Source: Falsiroseomonas sp035644895
GTDB lineage: Bacteria; Pseudomonadota; Alphaproteobacteria; Acetobacterales; Acetobacteraceae
Reading direction: 5' to 3'
NCBI GenBank assembly: GCA_035644895.1
Contig: DASQNQ010000402.1
Location: forward strand, 1 to 10,624
Length of the DNA: 10,624 nt
A program made the translations under genes and the position numbers. Shown piece by piece: positions 1 through 6,200 of the stretch; within the stretch, counting starts at the first letter, position 1, and the number at the start of each line of letters is the position of its first letter. Under the pieces are notes generated by a model. That model made no database searches and had not been told where the DNA came from. It was given only the letters and a program-made list of their open reading frames with translations.

Positions 1-729
1 GCTCGGTCGCCTCGCCCGCGACATCACCCGCAGGATCGCCGGCGCCGCCAAGACGGTGCGGGCCGCTTTTGCCAAGCCGCTTGACCTCGTCACGCGCCTG
101 CTGCGGCAGCGACGCGAGAGCCGTGGCCGCGACAAGCTCTACTCGCTCCACGCGCCGGAGGTGGAGTGCATCGGCAAGGGCAAGGCCCAGGCCCGCTACG
201 AGTTCGGCTGCAAGGTCTCGGTCGCCACCACCAACGCTGCAGCGCCCGGTGGGCAGTTCGTGCTCGGCGTCCGCGCCCTGCCGGGCAACCCCTATGACGG
301 CCACACCCTGGCCGAGCAACTCGCCCAGGTTACACGCATCACCGGCGTCCAGATCGGGCGTGCCTATGTCGACCGCGGCTACCGCGGGCACGATGCCGAC
401 AAGACCCGCGTCGTCATCTCCGGCCAGCGGCGCGGGATCACGCCCACCATCCGGCGCGAGATGCGACGCCGCAGCGCCATTGAGCCCGTCATCGGGCACC
501 TGAAGGCAGACGGCCACCTCGGCCGCAACTTCCTGGCCGGCACGCAAGGCGACGCGATCAACCTCGTCCTCGCCGCCGCGGGCCACAACCTCCGCCTGCT
601 CCGCGCCTGGCTCCTCAGCCTTCTCGCGTTCCTTCTCGCCAGCATCGTCACAGCGCCACGCCAGCCGATCCGCTGCACAGCCGCCCCGGCGCCCGCCTGA
701 ACACCAAGTTCTTCACGGGCGACGAGCTA
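1..729 (+). mobile_element. IS5-family insertion sequence, right-hand part
   Basis: This is the element that carries the transposase above. Its left end is outside the window. The right boundary is placed near 720-735 because the IS5-like C-terminal frame ends there and an unrelated coding-like sequence begins at about 722. No terminal inverted repeat or target duplication can be confirmed, because only one end is visible. Confidence 0.6.
2..700 (+). CDS. IS5-family transposase, C-terminal part (5' end lies before the window)
   Basis: The reading frame is open from the first bases of the window, so the start codon and N-terminal domain lie upstream. The visible part matches the DDE domain of IS5-type transposases. 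It has the stretch KLYSLHAPEVECIGKGKA, then the second catalytic Asp in AYVDRGYRG (codon 371-373). The third catalytic residue is the Glu of the R-3-E-6-K signature in RSAIEPVIGHLK (codon 482-484). The first Asp is not in view. The protein would cut and join the element's ends during transposition. The last residues in this frame (after about 640) look unlike the family. The +1 frame instead reads LNTKFFTGDEL at 697-729, resembling the usual IS5 C-terminus, so the gene probably carries a late frameshift and may be inactive. Family identity is confident; the subgroup is not resolved. Confidence 0.85.
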   Translation, partial: LGRLARDITRRIAGAAKTVRAAFAKPLDLVTRLLRQRRESRGRDKLYSLHAPEVECIGKGKAQARYEFGCKVSVATTNAAAPGGQFVLGVRALPGNPYDGHTLAEQLAQVTRITGVQIGRAYVDRGYRGHDADKTRVVISGQRRGITPTIRREMRRRSAIEPVIGHLKADGHLGRNFLAGTQGDAINLVLAAAGHNLRLLRAWLLSLLAFLLASIVTAPRQPIRCTAAPAPA

Positions 730-916
730 CGCGGCCCGGATCCTGCGGGCGGTGCAGTCGCATCCGGGGCCGACCTTCGTGGTGCTCGAGTTTCCCGACA
801 TGTACGACGAGGAGGCCGTGGCGGCACTCGGCGGCAGCTTCGACCCCGCCTCGTGCCGGCCGGTGGCGAACAACATCACCATCGCGGTGCAGATCTGCAG
901 CTGGCGCCAGAGCTGA
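722..916 (+). pseudogene. unidentified gene remnant between two insertion sequences
   Basis: The frame from about 722 to the TGA at 914-916 has no proper start codon. It nevertheless shows strong coding character: nearly every third codon position is G or C, and the peptide looks like a folded protein, with parts such as RILRAVQSHPGPTFVVLEF and RPVANNITIAVQICSWRQS. I do not recognise the family. It is cut on the left by the IS5 end and followed at once on the right by IS481 debris. It is therefore probably the 3' tail of a host gene disrupted by IS insertion. It could also be part of an IS accessory region. The longer minus-strand frame across this stretch is judged a shadow. Confidence 0.45.
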
Positions 917-922
917 TCCCGT

Positions 923-1360
923 TCAGCTGGCACGGGCTGAACGGGTACCGAAACCGCTCTCGTTGTCCGGTCGCGAGACCTCCTTGGCAGCCTCGGCGAT
1001 GAGGCGTGCCTTGGCGCTGGCGCCGGGCATTGTAGGCTGCATTGAGGCCACGGAGCGGCTGAGCGTGGGAGTGATGGCGATGCCGCGCACCCCGCTGCCC
1101 ACCCGGCCGTTGAAGCGCTCGACCATCCCGTTCGTCTGCGGCGAGCGGGGACGGGTGTGGCGGTACGCCGCGCCGAGTCCGGCGCAGACGCGGGCGAAGC
1201 GGGGGGTGAAGCAGCTCGCATTGTCGGTCAGCACATGGGTGAGGCGGAAGGGCAGGGCGGCCGTGGCCTTTGCGGCGGACGGCGTGTGCGTGAACGCCGT
1301 CGCACCGGCCTCATAGATTTCCCAGGCCGAAGCTGGGAGCGGCGCCGCACCTCCGACCAC
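923..1360 (-). pseudogene. IS481-family transposase remnant (integrase-core DDE), truncated and internally deleted
   Basis: Read on the minus strand, this contains the second half of an IS481-type transposase catalytic core. The second catalytic Asp is in THVLTDNASCFTPRF (codon 1223-1225). It is followed by RTRPRSPQTNGMVERFNGRV with the catalytic Glu (codon 1118-1120); the roughly 35-residue D-E spacing is correct for the family. The N-terminal helix-turn-helix domain and the first Asp are missing. Past GVRGIAIT the frame is broken: another frame carries LRGLNAAYNARRQR, the expected next block. The original frame then resumes with AKARLIAEAAKEVSRPDN, typical of the IS481 C-terminus, but the usual stop after it is lost. 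About 25 residues between these blocks seem deleted. The first ~25 codons near 1360 are doubtful. The copy cannot encode an active enzyme. Confidence 0.8.
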
Positions 1361-1406
1361 CCCGAGGGGATGATGCGCTCCGCCTTCGTCCCAGAACGCG
1401 CTCCTG

Positions 1407-3068
1407 CTAGGCTCCGCCCCCCGGCGTCAGCCGGCTGGCAAGCAGCTCGCCACGCCTCTCCAGCACAGGATGCGCCGTGGCAGCCAGGTGTGCGCCAACC
1501 CGGCGCAAGTCGCGGATGGCATCGAGGACGAGCCCGGGCGTGGCGCCGGCCTCGCCCAACGGAAGGCGGGCCCCGCGTGCCGCGCGCCGCGCCGCTTCCT
1601 GCTCCGTCGCACGTAGCCTCTCCTTCGCCTGCACCAGCCGCCGTGCTGCCGCAACGTCCTCCACCATGAAGACGGCGATGGCGAGGCGCAGATGTTCGCG
1701 CAGCCTCTCGTGCAGAGTCGCAAGGTCCTCCCGGTCCTCTGAGGTCAGCGTCAGGCCGCGGCGCATCCGCTTCGTCGCATGGCCCGCCACGTCGCGGCTC
1801 AGCACATCGGCCGCATGTTCGAGCGCGATCGCGAACGCCTGGATCTCGGCCAGCCGCGCCCGGTCCGTCTCGGCCAGGCTCTCGCCAGGGATCGCGGCCA
1901 GGTAGGCCAGGACGGCGCGGTGCAGCCGGTCGACCACGTCGTCCATCGCTGCCATGGCCTTGGCCCCGTCGCGCCCGTCACCCGCGAACGCCTCGGCGGA
2001 GGCGGCGAGCATGCGTTCCAGAACGTCGGCGATGCGCAGCACCTCGCGCGCGGCGTTGGCCATCGCCACCGCCGGCAGGCCGGCGCTGGCCCGGTCGAGG
2101 TAGCGCGGCGTCGCCTCGTCCAGCTCCGGCCGGCTCGGCAGGAGCCACGTCAGGGCCCAGGCGAGCGGGCGGAGCAGCGGGAAGGCCAGCAGGCTGGTCG
2201 CGAGGTTGAAGCCGAGATGCGCATTCGCGACCATCCGCACAGGCGAGCTGTCCAGTGCCAGCAGCCAGCCCGTCAGCGTCGGCAGGAAGGCCAGCACCGC
2301 CACGCCGCCGAGCACGCGGTTCGCGAGGTTCCCGAGGGGCAGCCGCAGTCGCGCGCGGTTGCCCGGCTGCCCGCCCCCCTGCAGGAGCGGGTTGAGCGCG
2401 CTGCCGAGGTTCGCCCCCGCCACCATGGCCAGCGCGGCCTGCGGCCCCAGCACGCCGCTGCCCGCGAGCGTCGCCACGAAGAGCACGCCGGCCACGGAGG
2501 AATGCGCCGCCCAGGCGACCAGCGCGGCAAGGAGCAGGTTGGGCAGAGGCTCCTCCGCGAGGGCGGCCAGCACACGGCCGAGGGTGGGCGAGGCCTCAAC
2601 GGGCTGCAGGGTCTGCACCAGAAGCTGCAGCGCCAGCAGCATGAGCCCGAGCCCGATCGCGACCCGGCCGAGGTCGCGCAGCTGCGCGCGTTCCGCCCTC
2701 CGGAACGTGGCCACGCCGAGCAGGATGAGCAGCGGGGAAAGCCAGCCGACATCGAAGGAGAGCAGCTGCACGATCAGCGCCGTGCCCAGATTCGCACCGA
2801 GCATGGTGGCGAGCGCCGGGACGAGCCCCACCGCGCCAGCCGCCGCGAAGCCGCTGACCATGAGCGCCGTCGCCGTGCTGCTCTGCAGCGCCGCCGTGAC
2901 GCCGAGGCCCGCCAGCATCGCCCGCCCAGGCCGGCTGAGCGCGGTGCCGAGCAGCGCCTGTAGCCGTCCTCCAAAGGCGCGCTGCACGCCGCTCTGGACC
3001 ATGTGCAGGCCCCAGAGGAGCAGCGCGGCCTCGCCGAGCAGCTGGACCAGCAGGCGCAGCTCGCTCAT
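1407..3068 (-). CDS. Na+/phosphate cotransporter family protein with C-terminal PhoU-like domain (NptA/YjbB type)
   Basis: This is an integral inner-membrane protein of 553 residues, close to the usual length of the YjbB group. Residues 1-310 form the Na/Pi-cotransporter II domain, an inverted duplication. The first repeat has QSSTATA (62-68) and GANLGTA (91-97). The second has AHSS (188-191) and GANLGSALNP (218-227). These QSS and GANLG motifs are the substrate and sodium sites in the family. Several hydrophobic membrane spans precede and separate them. Residues ~335-540 are Ala/Arg/Glu-rich and helical and match a PhoU-like domain, which is fused in this group and is thought to regulate flux. 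The family moves phosphate, often outward. The ATG at 3066-3068 gives the canonical N-terminus; the ribosome-binding site is weak. The gene lies 24 bp downstream of the dead iolE and looks intact. Substrate and direction are inferred. Confidence 0.9.
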   Translation of the reverse strand: MSELRLLVQLLGEAALLLWGLHMVQSGVQRAFGGRLQALLGTALSRPGRAMLAGLGVTAALQSSTATALMVSGFAAAGAVGLVPALATMLGANLGTALIVQLLSFDVGWLSPLLILLGVATFRRAERAQLRDLGRVAIGLGLMLLALQLLVQTLQPVEASPTLGRVLAALAEEPLPNLLLAALVAWAAHSSVAGVLFVATLAGSGVLGPQAALAMVAGANLGSALNPLLQGGGQPGNRARLRLPLGNLANRVLGGVAVLAFLPTLTGWLLALDSSPVRMVANAHLGFNLATSLLAFPLLRPLAWALTWLLPSRPELDEATPRYLDRASAGLPAVAMANAAREVLRIADVLERMLAASAEAFAGDGRDGAKAMAAMDDVVDRLHRAVLAYLAAIPGESLAETDRARLAEIQAFAIALEHAADVLSRDVAGHATKRMRRGLTLTSEDREDLATLHERLREHLRLAIAVFMVEDVAAARRLVQAKERLRATEQEAARRAARGARLPLGEAGATPGLVLDAIRDLRRVGAHLAATAHPVLERRGELLASRLTPGGGA

Positions 3069-3092
3069 GGCCGGCGCCCCGCGGGCCGCATG

Positions 3093-3454
3093 CTACCCGA
3101 AAGCCGCGCGCGCGAACCGGGCCAGGTTCTCATGGCCCATGCGCGCATATGTGCGGGGGTGAGCCTTGGCGGGATCCTGCTCCGCCTCCACCACCAGCCA
3201 GCCGCCATGGCCGGCCGCCGCCAGCGGCGGCGGCACGGCGGCATGCTTCACGCAGCCATCGCCGGGCACGGTGAAGACACCTCTCGCACGGCGGCAAGGA
3301 AGGGAAGTTTGCACCGTCGGGCCTCCTGCATCAGCGCGGCCGGATGTCCTTGCAGTGAACATGCACGACGCGCGCGGCCTGCCGCCGCGCCACCCGCGCT
3401 CTCGATCACGGCGCCCATGTGGTGGTGGCAGGCCAGGTGGAGGCCGCGCGCCCC
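3093..3454 (-). pseudogene. iolE: iolE remnant (2-keto-myo-inosose dehydratase), deleted and frameshifted
   Basis: IolE dehydrates scyllo-inosose in myo-inositol breakdown. Three pieces can be read in different minus-strand frames. LHLACHHHMGAVIE (about 3400-3445) is the family's HHHMG block. AARVVHVHCKDIRP follows near 3340-3385 and runs into a stop; after a base shift QEARRCKLPFLAAVRE continues it. After a further shift the C-terminus reads GVFTVPGDGCVKH and GWLVVEAEQDPAKAHP, down to AFG and the TAG at 3093-3095. The shifts look like single-base losses, for example GAGGTGTC where GAGGGTGTC would keep the frame. The N-terminal ~130 residues and the segment between HHHMG and HVHCKD are deleted. 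The identification rests on ordered matches to IolE (xylose-isomerase-like TIM barrel) and on the adjacent iolD. No functional protein is possible. Confidence 0.82.
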
Positions 3455-3815
3455 ACCGAAAGCTTCGACCTGCTGCAGCACCGGGTCGGGCCGGCGGTTC
3501 ACATGCGCCACCGCGGCCGCCGTCACCATGTTGGTGGCGCCGGGCCCGACTGAGGTGGCGCAGGCCATCATCCGCCGCCGCGCATGCGCCTCGGCGAAGG
3601 CAGTGGCGGCATGCGCCATGGCCTTGTGCGCGCGCAGCGTGGGGCGGGCGCGGCGATGCGCATGCAGGGCCGGTCCGACCCCCGCCACGTTGCCGCGGCC
3701 GAAGATCACCCAGACGCCGCAGAAGAGCGGCACCGTGCGCCCTTCCACCTCCGCCTCCCTGTGCCGCCAGGAAGCGCACCGTGGCCTCGGCCGCGGTGAG
3801 GCGTAGACTGGGCAT
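3455..3815 (-). pseudogene. iolD: iolD remnant (trihydroxycyclohexane-1,2-dione hydrolase), N-terminal piece
   Basis: IolD is a thiamine-diphosphate enzyme of ~600-650 residues that opens the inositol-derived ring. Only about 120 residues remain. The ATG at 3813-3815 starts MPSLRLTAAEATVRFLAAQ. A frameshift around 3757-3765 then moves the reading to EGRTVPLFCGVWVIFGRGNV, followed by KAMAHAATAF, ATSVGPGATNMVTAAAVAHV and RPDPVLQQVE. All are in the order of the IolD pyrimidine-binding (N-terminal TPP) domain. Two small in-frame losses are visible: residues before AMAHAA, and the NxxPVLLLPGD block between AHVNR and RPDPVLQQ. At about 3455 the sequence jumps directly into iolE, so the remaining ~80% of iolD is deleted. 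The remnant is divergent from an iolG fragment, as expected for an inositol locus. It is clearly nonfunctional. Confidence 0.85.
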
Positions 3816-3828
3816 CCTTCCTCCGCCT

Positions 3829-3847
3829 GGCCGGGATTGTCCCGGCC
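3829..3847. promoter_or_regulatory. perfect 8-bp inverted repeat in the iolD/iolG divergent intergenic region
   Basis: GGCCGGGA at 3829-3836 and TCCCGGCC at 3840-3847 are perfectly complementary around a TTG centre. The site lies 14 bp upstream of the iolD start, between two divergent gene starts, where an operator would be expected. It could instead be a small hairpin in the iolD leader. A direct repeat, GCGCCCGC at 3874-3881 and 3884-3891, lies in the same 106-bp gap. Regulator identity is unknown. Confidence 0.35.
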
Positions 3848-3910
3848 GTTCCCCGTGTTACGGTTTGGTGACGGCGCCCGCAAGCGCCCGCTGAGGGAAG
3901 GCGGCCCAAC

Positions 3911-3916
3911 AGGGGA
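3911..3916 (+). promoter_or_regulatory. ribosome-binding site of the iolG remnant
   Basis: AGGGGA lies five bases before the ATG at 3922. It supports that ATG as the true original start even though the gene behind it is broken. Confidence 0.5.
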
Positions 3917-3921
3917 ACGCC

Positions 3922-4050
3922 ATGCTCGGCTTCGTGCAGTTCGGCGCCGGCTGGATCGGGGCCATCCATGCCGCCAACCTCGCCTCCAGCGGCCGGGCCC
4001 GGCTTCGATATGTGGTGGACGTGAACGAGGCGGCGCTCCCACCACCCACA
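3922..4050 (+). pseudogene. iolG: iolG-like remnant (myo-inositol 2-dehydrogenase, Gfo/Idh/MocA family), N-terminal stub
   Basis: From the ATG at 3922 the protein begins MLGFVQFGAGWIGAIHAANL and continues to RLRYVVDVNEAA. This is the Rossmann NAD-binding start of the Gfo/Idh/MocA family, with the glycine motif GAGWIG at residues 8-13 and the acidic residue of the second strand in VVDVN. Members normally have ~330 residues. Here recognisable similarity stops after about 40 codons and the frame runs into Pro/Ala/Arg-rich sequence. The shadow frame ends at 4179 without a family match. The assignment as iolG rather than another dehydrogenase rests on the close resemblance of this start to inositol 2-dehydrogenases and on the divergent iolD-iolE debris next to it. 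The right boundary is approximate. Confidence 0.72.
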
Positions 4051-4440
4051 GCCCCAGCCGGGCCATGCACCGCCGCCCTCGTCAGAGGCGCCGCGCACAC
4101 CCGGCAATGCTTGCCGCGCAGGGGAAGCCGAGCGGAATGTGCGCGAGCAGCACGGAGCGACTGGCCCTCAGCCGGCTGACCCCAATCTCGCCAGGCGCGG
4201 CGAGCGTGTTTTTGTGTGTTCGCTGACGTTCGATGGCTCAGGCGAAAACAGCGGGTTGATACCGGTGACGTTCGCCGTCGTTCGCCTGAAAACGGGCCCA
4301 GCCACGCGGAAGTGGCACCCCATCTGGTACCCATGTGGAAGCACCCGTGAAGCGTGTTGCGCCGTTCGATGCCCCCGGTCGTGAGTTGTAACGGAAACTA
4401 GAAACACCCGCATCGGTTGGATCTTGGCGGCAAGGCAGCG
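4051..4440. other. gene-free stretch with short direct and inverted repeats
   Basis: No frame on either strand shows a recognisable protein, and the frames present lack family motifs. Between 4224 and 4290 there is a direct repeat TGACGTTCG (4224-4232 and 4266-4274) and an inverted repeat, TCAGGCGAA (4238-4246) with TTCGCCTGA (4281-4289). TTCGCC also occurs twice, at 4271 and 4281. Base composition is visibly lower in GC around 4200-4420 than in the flanking genes. Repeats of this kind occur at IS ends, so a remnant of an element end is possible, as is a regulatory region for the receptor gene downstream. Neither is shown. Confidence 0.4.
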
Positions 4441-4447
4441 GGGAGGG
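4441..4447 (+). promoter_or_regulatory. ribosome-binding site of the Bug-family receptor gene
   Basis: GGGAGGG sits four bases before the ATG at 4452. It fixes this start, which also gives a complete twin-arginine signal peptide. Confidence 0.6.
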
Positions 4448-4451
4448 CATC

Positions 4452-5429
4452 ATGGTCAGCCGTCGCAGCTTTATTCAGGCGTCGGTGGCAGCTGGGCTGG
4501 TGCGGCCCGGTTTGGCCAGGGCCCAGGCGGGCCCCGGGGGCAGCCGCCAGTTGCGCCTGATCGTCCCCTGGCCGCCTGGCGGCAGCACCGACATGATCGC
4601 CCGCGCCTTCCAGCCGCTGTTGCAGGAGGTCCTTGGCCGCCCCGTGCTGGTGGAGAACCGGCCGGGCTCGAACGGGGCTGCCGGCGCCCAGGAGGCGGCG
4701 AGCGCTGCACCGGACGGAACCACTTGGCTCCTTGCCTTCGATACCGAAGCTACAAACCAGACCACGATGCGGCTTCCCTACCGCACCTTGGAGGCTTTCG
4801 CGCCGGTGACGCTGGTGGCGACTGGGCCGCTCGCCCTCGTGGCGCACCAGTTCGCCCCGTTCGGTGCCTACCCCGATGTGGTCCGCGCAGCACGGCGAGA
4901 TCCCGGAGCGCTGCGATATGCCACCAGCGGCGCCGGAGGCCTGGCGCATGTGGCCGTTACCCTGCTGCAGCAAGCCGGTGGCTTCCGGATGACGCATGTT
5001 CCCTATACGGGCGGCGGGCCGGCGGCGCAGGACGCGGTGTCCGGGGTAGTGCCATTGTTCATGTCGAACCTCGTTGCTGTGCGCGAGCACATCCGCTCCG
5101 GTGCGCTGCGGCCGCTCGGTGTCACCTCCAGGGAAGAGTCGCACCACCTTCCACGCGTGCGGTCTTTCGCGCAGCAAGGGGCTGGCGATTTCGAGGCTCT
5201 GACGTGGTGGGCGCTCCTCGGCGTCGCAGGCACGCCGCCGGCGCTGGTGCTGGAAATGGAGCAGGCCATGGCCCGTGTGCTGGAAAACCCGAACGTGCGG
5301 ACGAGGATCGAGGACAGGGGTGCCGACGTCGTCGGATCGAACGCGGAGGAGTGCGCGGCCTTCCTGGCTCAGCAGATCGAGCGATGGGCGCGGGTCATCC
5401 GTGACAACAACATCCGCGCTGCGGGATGA
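4452..5429 (+). CDS. Bug-family (TctC-like) tripartite tricarboxylate transporter substrate-binding protein
   Basis: This is a periplasmic solute receptor of 325 residues, the normal length for the family. The N-terminus MVSRRSFIQASVAAG carries a twin-arginine motif (SRRSF, residues 3-7), with a likely cleavage after ARA at residue 24, so export through Tat is expected. The mature part has the hallmarks of Bug proteins: LRLIVPWPPGGSTDMIAR near the start of domain 1, VLVENRPGSNGAAGA, LRYATSGAGGLAHVA in the ligand-binding loop, and HVPYTGGGPAAQDAVSGVV. In this family such proteins bind carboxylates or related small molecules and may hand them to TctAB membrane subunits. No tctA or tctB is in the window, so it is an orphan receptor here; that is common for Bug genes. 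The ligand cannot be told from sequence. The gene is intact although both flanks are debris. Confidence 0.93.
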   Translation: MVSRRSFIQASVAAGLVRPGLARAQAGPGGSRQLRLIVPWPPGGSTDMIARAFQPLLQEVLGRPVLVENRPGSNGAAGAQEAASAAPDGTTWLLAFDTEATNQTTMRLPYRTLEAFAPVTLVATGPLALVAHQFAPFGAYPDVVRAARRDPGALRYATSGAGGLAHVAVTLLQQAGGFRMTHVPYTGGGPAAQDAVSGVVPLFMSNLVAVREHIRSGALRPLGVTSREESHHLPRVRSFAQQGAGDFEALTWWALLGVAGTPPALVLEMEQAMARVLENPNVRTRIEDRGADVVGSNAEECAAFLAQQIERWARVIRDNNIRAAG

Positions 5430-5437
5430 CGTGCGGG

Positions 5438-5933
5438 GGCATTGTCAGGTTGTTGGGTCAGGGAGCGTCGAAACACGCGTGCACGACTGCGCTTGGCTTT
5501 ACGCTAGCAGATCGACGCACGTCTCCTGCCGCCACACCCGGAGGGCTTCGGTGCGGGCACGCCGATGCTGAACGGCGGCCATCAGATGTCGCCGTGGACG
5601 GAAGTGGCCATAGATCATCGCGTGGGATGACAGGAAGCGCTGCGCCTGCCGCCGCGACTTGAATCGCTGCATCTGTCGGTCACGGCGCCGGGTTGGCCGG
5701 TGCGGGTTTTCTGCCCGGTTGTTCAGGTACCGGCTGGTCCGGTGCTTCGCTTCAGGCAGGATCTCGCGCCGGGCCACGCCGTAGCTGCGCAGGCCGTCGG
5801 TGACGATGCGCTTCGGCTTGTACTTCAGGCCAGGGAGCAGCCGCTTGAAGAACCGCTTGGCCGCGGTGGCCTTCCGGCGGCTCTGGATACCGAGCACGAC
5901 CCTGTGCTGGTCCACCGCGCGCCAGAGGTGGTG
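5438..5933 (-). mobile_element. IS6-family insertion sequence, truncated
   Basis: The right end is placed near GGCATTGTCAGG (5438-5449), 8 bp after the receptor stop codon, because IS6 elements often begin with a similar GG..TTGTC-like end. This boundary is tentative. The other end is lost: similarity stops at about 5933, where IS3-type sequence begins. A complete IS6 element would be about 0.8 kb; about 0.5 kb remains. Confidence 0.6.
5499..5933 (-). pseudogene. IS6-family transposase, N-terminally truncated
   Basis: On the minus strand the IS6 similarity begins abruptly at HHLWRAVDQH (about 5933). It continues through AAKRFFKRLLPGLKYKPKRI, IVTDGLRSYG with the second catalytic Asp, RYLNNRAENPHRPTRRR with the catalytic Glu, and ends FRPRRHLMAA...WRQETCVDLLA with TAA at 5499-5501. 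The N-terminal DNA-binding region and the first catalytic Asp are absent. There is also a loss of about three codons in VVLGIQSRR, where relatives have a longer VVLDILVQSRR. The frame remains open upstream to 6008 only because it runs through unrelated IS3 sequence. The product could not catalyse transposition. Family assignment is confident. Confidence 0.86.
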
Positions 5934-5997
5934 AGGTGGTCCCTGAGTTTCGGACAAGCGGGTAGGCTCGGTTCGTCTGTGAGAGGGACGGACCCCG

Positions 5998-6200
5998 ATG
6001 GCGGCCAAGCATGGCGTTCACCAGACCATGGTCGGCGAGTGGAGGCGGCAGGCCATGGAGGGGCTGACCGGGGTGTTCCCGGGCAAGACGGCGGCGCCGG
6101 AGAGCGCGAAGGCGGCCGAGGCGGCCGTCGAGAAGCTGCACGCCAAGATTGGGCGGCTGCTGGTGGAACGGGATTCTTGGCCAAAGCGTCCGGTCGATGA
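5998..6200 (+). pseudogene. IS3-family OrfA remnant (helix-turn-helix / leucine-zipper subunit)
   Basis: The frame starts within the OrfA helix-turn-helix: MAAKHGVHQTMVGEWRRQA, then MEGLTGVFPG and a helical zipper-like stretch, AVEKLHAKIGRLLVERD. About 30 residues that normally precede AAKHGVH are missing, apparently through a deletion after the leader. At about 6175 one T has been lost from the codons for the conserved ending: the frame goes off into SWPKRP, while the shifted frame gives FLAKASGR and the proper TGA at 6198-6200. That stop overlaps the orfB ATG at 6197, the usual IS3 arrangement. OrfA binds the element ends and joins OrfB through frameshifting. This copy is broken. Confidence 0.8.

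Noticed and set aside
727..1221. minus-strand frame spanning the orphan remnant and the IS481 copy
   Set aside because: It is Ser/Pro/Ala/Arg-rich shadow, and it conflicts with the IS481 frame and with the better coding signal on the plus strand.
1779..2963. 394-codon plus-strand frame inside the Na/Pi transporter
   Set aside because: It is Arg/Gln/Glu/His-rich low-complexity translation, an antisense shadow of a gene with clear transporter motifs.
3166..3894. 242-codon plus-strand frame across the iolD/iolE remnants
   Set aside because: It is Arg/Pro-rich without motifs. The minus strand carries ordered IolD and IolE matches.
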